Assembly (NCBI GenBank): GCA_003445795.1
Contig: DMCN01000048.1
Span: forward strand, 1-8,729
DNA: 8,729 bases
Direction: 5' to 3'
DNA from: Gallionellaceae bacterium
GTDB taxonomy: Bacteria > Pseudomonadota > Gammaproteobacteria > Burkholderiales > Gallionellaceae
Both the position numbers and the translations under genes were made by a program. This document shows, piece by piece, positions 1 through 5,048 of the stretch. The first letter of the stretch is position 1. Every line of letters begins with the position of its first letter. The notes below the pieces were generated by a model. The model searched no databases. It was not told the origin of the DNA and saw only the letters and a program-made list of their open reading frames with translations.

Positions 1-340
1 TTTCCTCGAAGGCGAGTTTCGGGCCGGTGGCGATTACCAGATAGTCATAGGCGACGGTCTGTCCACCGTTGAGTTCGAGCTGGTTCTGGTCGGGATGGAC
101 GCGTTTCACACCGGTGGAGATAAAGTCGATACCCTTGCGCTCCAGATAGGTGCGTGCCGGGAACTCGATCTGCTTGCGCTCACGCCACTTCACGCCTACC
201 CAGGGGTTGGACGGGACAAACTGGAAGTTCTCGCTGTTCGAAACGACAGTGACCTTGTGTGCCTTGTCCAGTTTGTCGCGCATTTCATATGCTGCCGGCA
301 TGCCGCCGAGTCCAGCTCCCATGATGACGATGTGTGCCAT
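1..340 (-). CDS. sqr: Sulfide:quinone oxidoreductase, N-terminal 113 residues (3' end beyond window)
   Basis: Partial gene: the ATG is at 338-340 and the frame stays open to base 2, so the C-terminal part lies outside the window. The product is expected to be a membrane-associated flavoprotein that oxidises sulfide to sulfane sulfur or polysulfide and reduces quinone. Visible features are the N-terminal FAD-binding loop GAGLGG (residues 8-13, followed by MPAAYE), the segment FQFVPSNPWVGVKW (about 39-52), which is characteristic of SQR, and the second nucleotide-binding strand DYLVIATGP near residues 99-107, followed by KLAFEE. The sequence strongly resembles the Acidithiobacillus-type SQR as I remember it. 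The redox-active cysteines of the family fall beyond the edge and cannot be checked. An AGGAG ribosome binding site lies at 346-350. The gene follows the response regulator by 42 bases in the same direction, so it is probably the third gene of the kinase-regulator operon. The related flavocytochrome c sulfide dehydrogenase flavoprotein is a less likely alternative. Confidence 0.9.
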   Translation of the reverse strand, partial: MAHIVIMGAGLGGMPAAYEMRDKLDKAHKVTVVSNSENFQFVPSNPWVGVKWRERKQIEFPARTYLERKGIDFISTGVKRVHPDQNQLELNGGQTVAYDYLVIATGPKLAFEE

Positions 341-382
341 GTTTTCTCCTCTAATTTTTCGATTGATCGGTGTTGCCCCGTT

Positions 383-1090
383 TTACTTGCTGCCCTGCTG
401 CTTGGACTCCACATGCTTGCTGGCTGGGGTTTCGCCATCATCAGGAGAGCCTTGTTCTTTCGCGAACAACACTGCCGCCTTTACGCGGGACGACAGATTG
501 AGTTTGTTCAGGATGTGACGCACATGCTGCTTGACCGTGTCATAGCTGATCTTCAGCGTCTGCGCGATAGCTTTGTTGCTCTCGCCGCGCGATAGCAGCT
601 GCAGAATCTCGCGCTCGCGCTCGGTCAGCAGTTTGAGCGAGTTCTTCGGCTCCTGTCCCGGCTGGTCGCCGCGCAGCATGTCGATCATCTTTACGGTCAT
701 GGTCGGGGCCACTACCAGTTCGCCCGCTGCCACGCGGCGGATGGCATCCACCACTTCCTCCGGCGCCATGTCCTTGAGCAGATAGCCGCGCACACCGGCA
801 CGGATCGCGTTGCCCAGATCCACTTCAGAATCGCTCATGGTCAGCACCACGGCGGGGATGGTGCAGCCTTCCTTGCGTACCTGTTCCAGCATCGCCAGGC
901 CATCCATCGGTTTCATGCGCAGGTCCATCACCAGCAGGTCGGGCTGCTCTTTGATCAGGTTGCGCAATTCGTCTATGGAGCCGACTGCGCCGAGTACATT
1001 GAAACCATAGCAGCGGGCGAGCAATTCACTCAGCCCGCGCCGACACAGACTCTGGTCGTCCACTAGTGCGATCTTCAATTCCTCAGCCAT
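383..1090 (-). CDS. NarL/FixJ-family response regulator (receiver + LuxR-type HTH)
   Basis: DNA-binding response regulator of 235 residues, expected to be phosphorylated by the kinase encoded just upstream. The receiver domain covers about residues 5-120: acidic pair D11/D12, phospho-acceptor D56 (VMDLRM), T84 and K106 (LLKD). A LuxR/GerE helix-turn-helix covers about 153-214, with LTEREREILQLL, the turn NKAIAQTL and the recognition helix around DTVKQHVRHILNKL. The last 20 residues are a hydrophilic tail. The frame is open 19 codons further upstream, but the ATG at 1088-1090 gives the standard receiver N-terminus (MAEELKIALVDDQ) and has GGAG at 1099-1102 at 8-base spacing. The start overlaps the kinase stop by 8 bases, indicating translational coupling. 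Organisation resembles NarXL, but the target genes are not shown by the sequence. The adjacent sqr gene and the upstream dyads are obvious candidates. Confidence 0.95.
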   Translation of the reverse strand: MAEELKIALVDDQSLCRRGLSELLARCYGFNVLGAVGSIDELRNLIKEQPDLLVMDLRMKPMDGLAMLEQVRKEGCTIPAVVLTMSDSEVDLGNAIRAGVRGYLLKDMAPEEVVDAIRRVAAGELVVAPTMTVKMIDMLRGDQPGQEPKNSLKLLTEREREILQLLSRGESNKAIAQTLKISYDTVKQHVRHILNKLNLSSRVKAAVLFAKEQGSPDDGETPASKHVESKQQGSK

Positions 1091-2306
1091 GCGTAGTTCT
1101 CCAGTTCGTCCCTGGTTCAGGGAAGAATAATTGTACGCATGTTCCAAGCCCTTTGGTGCTTTCTACCTTGATTTCTCCGCCGATACGCTGCGCTCGCTCG
1201 CGCATGATGATGATGCCGTAATGGCCCTCCACGGGCGAAAAAGTGCCGACGCCGTTGTCCTCGACGGTGAAGACGTAGAAACCGCAGAGATGGTCAACGA
1301 TCAGCCGCGCATGGCCTGCGTTGGAGTGCTTGGCGATGTTGGAGAGTGCCTCGCGCACGATGTGATAGGTCTGAATCTCGTGCTCCAGCGGCAGGTCGAG
1401 GTCGGCGACGCGAATGGAGCAATCGAGCACGATGTTGTGCTGTTCCTCGAAGCGCTCGGCCAGCATCTGCAAGGCGTGCAACAGGCCGGCTGGATCCATC
1501 TCGCTGCGGAAGTCGGTGATCAGGGTGCGTACCGCCTTCTGGCCAATCTCCAAGGCCTCATCGATGTCGCGCACATATTTTGTCGCCATCAGTTCATTGT
1601 CGTTGCGCACCGCATCGCTCAGCAACGTGGTGTTCATGCGCGCGTAGTTCAGCGTCTGCGCCAGCGAATCGTGGATCTCGTTGGCGATGCTTTGACGTTC
1701 CCTTAACAATTCCTCGCGTTTTGCCTCGCGCGTGGTTTTGATGTGCTCGATCAGGGTACCCAGCAGGTCGGCGAAACTGGTCGCCATGGTGGCGGCGTTA
1801 CCCGAAGAGGATTGCGGGGTATCGAAGAACAGTGTAAAGACGCCAAGCAGGGCTTCAGGGGAATTGCGGCATTCGATCGGAATGGAGATGACCGACTGGA
1901 ATTGACCGTTCAGGCGGTCACCCTGCCGTGTCTCACAGGTGTAGACATCGGTTGAGCAGAGGCCGTGCTTGAATGCATCTTTACCGCAATCCTCGCAGGC
2001 TAGGTCGACGATACGCTCGGCTTCCATTTCTTCGCCGGTCAGGCCGACCGCGCTGATGACCTGTAGCGTCTGTTCGTCCGGCAGCAGCACGCGTACCACG
2101 CCGGCGCGGGCCTTGATGATGCCGATGGCCGTTTCGAGGAACGAGTTCAGCAGTGTGCGCAGGTCACTGGCGCGGGAAGCGGCGAATTCCTGTTCCACGC
2201 AGGTATCCAGCCCGCCGTTCTTGCCGGGGAGTACGAACTCGGGGTCGCGCGTCCAGAAGAACGCCGCGTTGTCCGGTTCGTCCACTGGTTTCATCTTTCT
2301 GCTCAT
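1083..2306 (-). CDS. NarX-like soluble sensor histidine kinase with cysteine-bearing GAF domain
   Basis: Sensor kinase of 407 residues with no transmembrane segment, so probably cytoplasmic. Domains in order: a GAF-like sensor region (about 45-190), a HisKA_3 dimerisation helix with the H-box NEIHDSLAQTL (phospho-acceptor H212), and an HATPase_c domain with N-box REALSNIAKH (N323), DNGVG (350-354) and a final G-rich strand, GLGTCVQLFF. The GAF part holds four closely spaced cysteines, C104-x2-C107-x9-C117-x6-C124. This pattern could bind an iron-sulfur cluster or zinc, or act as a thiol switch. That is inference, prompted by the four-cysteine [4Fe-4S] sensor of NreB, which is in a different (PAS) domain. 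The gene heads the operon kinase, regulator, sqr. No convincing ribosome binding site precedes the ATG at 2306. A second in-frame ATG at 2292-2294 is equally weak, so the exact start is uncertain. Confidence 0.93.
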   Translation of the reverse strand: MSRKMKPVDEPDNAAFFWTRDPEFVLPGKNGGLDTCVEQEFAASRASDLRTLLNSFLETAIGIIKARAGVVRVLLPDEQTLQVISAVGLTGEEMEAERIVDLACEDCGKDAFKHGLCSTDVYTCETRQGDRLNGQFQSVISIPIECRNSPEALLGVFTLFFDTPQSSSGNAATMATSFADLLGTLIEHIKTTREAKREELLRERQSIANEIHDSLAQTLNYARMNTTLLSDAVRNDNELMATKYVRDIDEALEIGQKAVRTLITDFRSEMDPAGLLHALQMLAERFEEQHNIVLDCSIRVADLDLPLEHEIQTYHIVREALSNIAKHSNAGHARLIVDHLCGFYVFTVEDNGVGTFSPVEGHYGIIIMRERAQRIGGEIKVESTKGLGTCVQLFFPEPGTNWRTTHG

Positions 2307-2334
2307 AGCATTCGAAAAAAGGATATCCGGAAAA

Positions 2335-2377
2335 TACCATCTGGTACGATAGCCGTATTATGCACTTGGTATACCAA
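2335..2377. promoter_or_regulatory. Paired dyads with shared half-site, candidate operator of the divergent control region
   Basis: Four copies of one pentamer occur within 43 bases between the divergent kinase and phosphoesterase genes. TACCA-tc-TGGTA spans 2335-2346. A perfect 12-base palindrome TTGGTATACCAA spans 2366-2377. The two dyad centres are 31 bases apart, about three helical turns. On the minus strand a -10-like CATAAT (2362 to 2357) lies between them, just downstream of the perfect palindrome, with no good -35, as would fit a regulated promoter for the kinase operon. The orientation of the half-sites does not match the standard NarL 7-2-7 arrangement. A single 12-base palindrome is expected by chance about twice in this length, so the shared half-site is the real argument. 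Confidence 0.4.
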
Positions 2378-2435
2378 TGCCGCGCGCTAGGTTATGCCGC
2401 TTTGCCTCAAATATCAATCGGACAGCAATCGAATT

Positions 2436-2463
2436 TTGCCAGCTACCCCAACAGGGTTATAGT
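2436..2463 (+). promoter_or_regulatory. Candidate sigma-70 promoter for the metallophosphoesterase gene
   Basis: TTGCCA (2436-2441) and TATAGT (2458-2463) are separated by 16 bases, each matching five of six consensus positions. Transcription would start near 2470, leaving a leader of about 75 bases. The octamer GGTTATAG containing the -10 recurs at 2480-2487, 25 bases downstream. The rest of the 2378-2543 gap shows no other recognisable element. Confidence 0.4.
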
Positions 2464-2543
2464 TCGCGCCACCCGATGTGGTTATAGACACTATGCGAGT
2501 GAATTCTGCCTAATGCGCCGGATTCCCGCGACACGAAAATGGT

Positions 2544-3074
2544 ATGAAGATCTGCATCGTTTCTGACAGTCATGACCGCTCCGATCCCCTGGTGGCGGCT
2601 ATTGTAGAGGCGCAGGCTGCCGGGGCGCAGGCTGTCATCCATTGCGGCGACCTGATCGGTGTGAACACACTGCGTGCTTCCCTCAAGCTGGGCATCCCCG
2701 TCCATGCCGTGCATGGCAACAACATCGGCGATGTCGCGTCGCTGTACCGGACGATGGCAAAGTCCAATGGCGTATTCACCTATTATGGCCAAGAAGCAGT
2801 GCTGGAGTTGGGCGGGCGCAAGATATTTGTCACCCATATGCCGAACCATGGACACGCTTTCGCCTGCACTGGCGACTACGACCTGGTCTGCCACGGCCAC
2901 AGCCACACGGCACATGTCGACAAACAGCCCCATGTCAAAGGTGGCGAGTGCTGGCTGGTGAATCCCGGTTCGGTCGCGGGCATAGACGCGCCGGGCGTGA
3001 AAGCCCTCCCGACCTGGATACTTGGCGATCTGGCAACCATGACTTTTGAAATCCGCAAACTACCGGAGGGTTGA
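2544..3074 (+). CDS. YfcE/MJ0936-type calcineurin-like metallophosphoesterase
   Basis: Small binuclear-metal phosphodiesterase or phosphatase of 176 residues, the usual length for the YfcE/MJ0936 group. All metal-binding motifs are present in order: D8-x-H10 in VSDSHD, HCGDL (D36), the GNN signature (58-60), H98 in VTHMP, and the GHSH motif (118-121), followed by the family NPGS (140-143). It is expected to be cytoplasmic; no signal peptide is visible. The natural substrate is not deducible, as members hydrolyse various phosphodiesters in vitro. The start gives the standard MKICIVSDSHD N-terminus but has no good Shine-Dalgarno. A two-codon ORF (ATG at 2539, stop at 2545-2547) overlaps the start codon. 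The gene is divergent from the kinase operon, and its stop overlaps a possible micro-ORF. Confidence 0.92.
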   Translation: MKICIVSDSHDRSDPLVAAIVEAQAAGAQAVIHCGDLIGVNTLRASLKLGIPVHAVHGNNIGDVASLYRTMAKSNGVFTYYGQEAVLELGGRKIFVTHMPNHGHAFACTGDYDLVCHGHSHTAHVDKQPHVKGGECWLVNPGSVAGIDAPGVKALPTWILGDLATMTFEIRKLPEG

Positions 3075-3133
3075 TGAACGCTCCCATCGCAAGCAAGCAG
3101 CCGAAGAAGTTGCAGGATATCGCCAAGAAGTAA
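3074..3133 (+). CDS. Possible coupled micro-ORF, 19 residues
   Basis: A 19-codon frame starts with an ATG whose A is the last base of the phosphoesterase stop (TGATG overlap) and ends in TAA at 3131-3133. A strong GGAGGG (3065-3070) lies 3 bases upstream of the ATG, stronger than the ribosome binding site of the phosphoesterase itself. The peptide is basic (five lysines), begins MNAPIASKQ, ends DIAKK, and has no hydrophobic segment. I do not recognise it. It may be a real small protein, the remaining N-terminus of a decayed gene, or chance. The coupling and ribosome binding site are what favour translation. Confidence 0.35.
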   Translation: MNAPIASKQPKKLQDIAKK

Positions 3134-3143
3134 TCCGTTTAGC

Positions 3144-3190
3144 ACTGCCCCCAAGGCAGTCCCCGCAACGTTGGAGGGCATCTGCCTTGG
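3144..3190 (+). repeat. Overlapping alternative hairpins upstream of rhodanese
   Basis: Two mutually exclusive stems share the arm at 3151-3160. Stem one pairs ACTGCC (3144-3149) with GGCAGT (3155-3160) over a 5-base loop. Stem two pairs CCAAGGCAG (3151-3159) with CTGCCTTGG (3182-3190), nine perfect pairs over a 22-base loop containing the palindrome CAACGTTG (3166-3173). No T-run follows, so this is not a standard terminator. It precedes the -10 box of the rhodanese promoter, so it would lie in the 3' end of the phosphoesterase transcript. Confidence 0.45.
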
Positions 3191-3198
3191 CGTGGCGT

Positions 3199-3204
3199 TA
3201 TAAT
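3199..3204 (+). promoter_or_regulatory. Consensus -10 box (TATAAT) for the rhodanese gene
   Basis: A perfect TATAAT in the context GCGTTATAATCC lies 33 bases before the rhodanese ATG. No good -35 hexamer occurs at 16-18 base spacing, so the promoter may need an activator. The gene has a good ribosome binding site, GGGGAG at 3227-3232. Confidence 0.45.
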
Positions 3205-3237
3205 CCCCGCATCAGTTAAAAAAACAGGGGAGCCAGC

Positions 3238-3624
3238 ATGCAACACCTTCTACCCAAAGAAGCCTTCGAATTCATGAAGGCCAATCCCGAGGCCGTCTTC
3301 ATCGACGTGCGCAGCGAGATGGAACACATGTTCGTCGGTCACCCGCGCGGCTCCATCCTGATCCCTTGGGTGGATGGTCCCGACTGGGAGATCGACCCGC
3401 ATTTCGTTTCCAAAGTGCGCAAGGCCGCCAGCGTCAACCGTCCCGTCGTACTCATCTGCCGTTCCGGCCGTCGCTCTGCCGATGCCGGAGAAGCGCTGGA
3501 GAAGGCCGGGATAAAGGATGTCTACAACGTGGCACACGGTTTTGAAGGCGATCTCGACGATACCCATCACCGCAATTCGCACAATGGCTGGCGCTTCGAT
3601 GGCTTGCCCTGGGCGCAGACCTAA
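3238..3624 (+). CDS. Single-domain rhodanese-like sulfurtransferase
   Basis: Single rhodanese domain of 128 residues. The family N-terminal strand FIDVRSEMEH is at 21-30 and the active loop CRSGRRS at 74-80, with catalytic C74 carrying the persulfide. A six-residue loop with arginines is typical of sulfurtransferases acting on thiosulfate or persulfides rather than of Cdc25-like phosphatases. No signal peptide or membrane segment is visible, so it should be cytoplasmic. The segment HPRGSILIPW (35-44) corresponds to the usual GHIPGAxxIP region. The C-terminal part (GFEGDLDDTHHRNSHNGW) is rich in H, D and N. The start is fixed by GGGGAG at 3227-3232. It is convergent with the DsrC/TusE-fold gene and shares the window with sqr, so a role in moving sulfane sulfur is plausible but not demonstrated. 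Confidence 0.93.
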   Translation: MQHLLPKEAFEFMKANPEAVFIDVRSEMEHMFVGHPRGSILIPWVDGPDWEIDPHFVSKVRKAASVNRPVVLICRSGRRSADAGEALEKAGIKDVYNVAHGFEGDLDDTHHRNSHNGWRFDGLPWAQT

Positions 3625-3688
3625 TCTCCATCTTCATTCAAGATTTGCTGCAAGTGCAGGCAAACCACGAATGCCAGTAGCAGATCAG

Positions 3689-4054
3689 CTACATCATGCT
3701 GCCGAACGAAAGATCGTGTGCATGCGGCGGTAGCGGCAAGCCAGCCAGCAGGCTGGCTTGGCTCACCGGACCGTGCGGAAAGAGTTCATACAGATAGACG
3801 CGTCCGCGCCCGTCGCAGAACTGGTCTTCCATCTCGCGCAATATCTCTCGCGCATTGTCGTTATTGCCGTGCTGGCGAAAACGCTCGCGCAAGAAGTAGA
3901 TGACTTCCCAATGTTCGTCGGTAAGCACCAACCCTTCGGCCCCCGCTTGCTGGTTGGCATGGTTGGGTGACCACTGCGTCAAGCCGGACAGATTCCCTTC
4001 CGGGTCGCTCTCGTAATGCAGTGGATTGTTGATGGCTTTATTGATGTCGAGCAT
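3689..4054 (-). CDS. DsrC/TusE-fold protein lacking the C-terminal cysteines (RspA-like)
   Basis: A 121-residue member of the DsrC/TusE superfamily. The family core is clear: LTDEHWEVIYFLRERF (44-59), an EMEDQF helix end (74-79) and the LYELFPHGPVSQA...AGLPLP block (88-109). In DsrC and TusE the C-terminal arm ends in GCV-like residues carrying the essential cysteine, with DsrC adding a second about 11 residues earlier. Here the arm reads PPHAHDLSFGSMM and neither position holds cysteine. The only cysteine, C80, lies in the core. This absence places it with the RspA group (regulatory sulfur-related proteins), described as DsrC relatives without the redox cysteines, so it should not act as a persulfide carrier. 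A shift to either other frame near the end does not restore a GCV-type ending. GGAGGG at 4062-4067, seven bases from the ATG, fixes the start. It appears monocistronic. Confidence 0.85.
   Translation of the reverse strand: MLDINKAINNPLHYESDPEGNLSGLTQWSPNHANQQAGAEGLVLTDEHWEVIYFLRERFRQHGNNDNAREILREMEDQFCDGRGRVYLYELFPHGPVSQASLLAGLPLPPHAHDLSFGSMM
3737..3760 (-). repeat. Ten-base-pair perfect stem inside the RspA-like coding sequence
   Basis: CAAGCCAGCC (3737-3746) and GGCTGGCTTG (3751-3760) are perfectly complementary with a 4-base loop. The stem encodes QASLLAGL near the C-terminus, about 50 bases before the stop. No T-run follows on either strand, so it is not a standard terminator. It could protect the 3' end of the mRNA or simply reflect codon choice. 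Confidence 0.5.
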
Positions 4055-4208
4055 GATGGTTCCCTCCTGCTGACGTGGTGAGCAGAGACAAGCTCATCCG
4101 AGTAGCCATCTTCAAACTACCGAGTGTTATTGTCAACAATTAGCAGGGTGAAAATCTTATCTAATTGATATTAATTTAATAAATCTTCTTAGAGTGAGAA
4201 ATCTCCCA
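4055..4208 (-). promoter_or_regulatory. AT-rich upstream region of the RspA-like gene
   Basis: This 154-base gap is clearly more AT-rich than its surroundings, above all 4150-4190. On the minus strand it holds a perfect -35 hexamer TTGACA (4136 to 4131) within the imperfect palindrome ATTGTcaACAAT (4129-4140), but only a poor -10 (GAAGAT) follows at 17 bases. Upstream of it are two copies of AAGATTT on the minus strand (plus strand 4152-4158 and 4181-4187). A TTGAT at 4164-4168 resembles half of an FNR-type site, but the second half is missing. A promoter for the RspA-like gene is likely somewhere here; the exact elements are uncertain. Confidence 0.35.
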
Positions 4209-4535
4209 TCAAGCCTGCCACACTCCGAATCCCGCCGAGCGCAAGTCGATACCCACTTCCACTTCTTTGTCGCAAGCCTCGTCATATACCATCGGATTGA
4301 AGGCCTCATAGAGGTCTGGCAGCAGGTGCAAACCATATTTTTTTACATAGCTGTTGGACTGGATGCCCGCCTTGTGTTTGTCAAAGCGCACGTCGGGATC
4401 AAGGCCGGTCATGCCGACATACACACAGGGTTTGCCGGGTAGGTAGTCTGGGTTGCAACGTTTGAAGCGGCCTTCGTGGAGCACGTCCTTCGACAGTTCA
4501 ATCACATAGACGTGATAATGCTTGCGACGTGCCAT
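4209..4535 (-). CDS. Small GIY-YIG-like domain protein
   Basis: A 108-residue protein with a GIY-YIG-like layout. An N-terminal strand HVYVIEL (8-14) takes the place of GIY and CVYVGMT (37-43) that of YIG. These are followed by R50-x3-H54 in DVRFDKHKAG, matching the catalytic arginine helix. A late helix DEACDKEVEVGIDLRSAGFGVW (85-106) offers a candidate metal-binding glutamate at E91. The insert between the first two strands (15-36) is longer than in minimal GIY-YIG domains. Family members cleave or nick nucleic acid, but activity is not assured because the motifs are divergent. No clear Shine-Dalgarno precedes the ATG at 4533-4535. The winged-helix gene ends 22 bases upstream on the same strand, so the two probably form an operon. 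Confidence 0.65.
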   Translation of the reverse strand: MARRKHYHVYVIELSKDVLHEGRFKRCNPDYLPGKPCVYVGMTGLDPDVRFDKHKAGIQSNSYVKKYGLHLLPDLYEAFNPMVYDEACDKEVEVGIDLRSAGFGVWQA

Positions 4536-4557
4536 GTTGAAAGCGGGTGGGGCAGGG

Positions 4558-4878
4558 TCAGGATATCTTCAGCTGGGATTTTGATTTTCGTCCCGGTGCG
4601 GCGGGCGGGATGTATCCGGCCAAGCGGCATTTCATGCTTTCGACCGGTTTGCCTTTTTCGTAGCGTGTGGAAAGACACACCATGATTTCACGTTTGGCAG
4701 CGAGGTCGGCAAGTTGCGCGTGTGTTTTGGCAAGCGTGAGCCCTGTGGCGTCGGCAATCTCGGCGTCGGTACGTTCGCCGTGCGTTTTGAGGTATTGCAG
4801 TATCGTTTTCAAAGTTTTCCCAATTACCGGATGGTTTCTGTCTGTGCCTGACGGAATATACCCCGCTTGCCTGTGCAA
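4558..4878 (-). CDS. Winged-helix DNA-binding protein with basic tail
   Basis: The core ILQYLKTHGERTDAEIADATGLTLAKTHAQLADLAAKREI (26-65) reads as a winged helix-turn-helix, with the recognition helix near LAKTHAQLADL. The wing region carries LSTRYEKGKPVESMKCRL, and a basic tail with PGRKSK (95-100) resembles an AT-hook. The frame contains no ATG before the HTH, so the start is a TTG: either 4878 (106 residues, weak AGAGA upstream) or 4812 (84 residues, GGGA five bases upstream). The shorter form begins neatly at the first HTH helix. The segment RxAGYIP occurs at both ends (3-9 and 85-91) with only synonymous-type third-base differences in its shared codons, which suggests the upstream part was once coding. 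It likely regulates itself and the GIY-YIG-like gene 22 bases downstream. The ligand and target are unknown. Confidence 0.6.
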   Translation of the reverse strand: MHRQAGYIPSGTDRNHPVIGKTLKTILQYLKTHGERTDAEIADATGLTLAKTHAQLADLAAKREIMVCLSTRYEKGKPVESMKCRLAGYIPPAAPGRKSKSQLKIS

Positions 4879-5002
4879 AGCACAATCTCTTTGCTTTATT
4901 GCGCTGTGGACGATCCGGAAACGTTATCTTTGCAACATCTTGTGCAATTTGGAAACGGAAGCCCAGCGCAAGTGGCGGATGATGATTTATAGTACGCGCC
5001 CC

Positions 5003-5025
5003 GCATCATAAAAATCATATGATGC
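5003..5025. promoter_or_regulatory. Dyad upstream of the dioxygenase gene, candidate operator
   Basis: GCATCATA (5003-5010) and TATGATGC (5018-5025) form an 8-base inverted repeat with a 7-base spacer. The right arm also belongs to the perfect palindrome ATCATATGAT (5014-5023). A -10-like TATAGT lies just upstream at 4988-4993, with no clear -35, so the dyad would sit about at or just after the start point, a typical repressor position. The winged-helix gene diverges from this region. Apart from weaker dyads (GCAAAG/CTTTGC at 4875-4894, TTGCA-N8-TGCAA at 4930-4947), the gap 4879-5048 holds nothing else I can recognise. Confidence 0.4.
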
Positions 5026-5048
5026 ATTGATTACATGACAAATTCGCT

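Noticed and set aside
1091..1147. Upstream extension of the response regulator by 19 codons
   Set aside because: It lies inside the kinase 3' end and adds residues outside the receiver fold, while the internal ATG has a good ribosome binding site.
1131..1706. 191-codon plus-strand frame inside the kinase gene
   Set aside because: It is antisense to a well-supported histidine kinase, with no initiation signals or family features.
2335..2378. Standard NarL 7-2-7 binding site
   Set aside because: The heptamer at 2372-2378 is close to the NarL consensus, but the half-site orientation and spacing do not fit the paired site.
2360..2566. 68-codon frame before the phosphoesterase
   Set aside because: It has no ribosome binding site, overlaps the dyads, the candidate promoter and the phosphoesterase start, and its composition is not protein-like.
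3737..3760. Hairpin as terminator for rhodanese or the RspA-like gene
   Set aside because: It lies within coding sequence and has no T-run on either side.
4161..4180. FNR or CRP-type site in the AT-rich region
   Set aside because: Only one half-site (TTGAT) is present; the partner half does not match.
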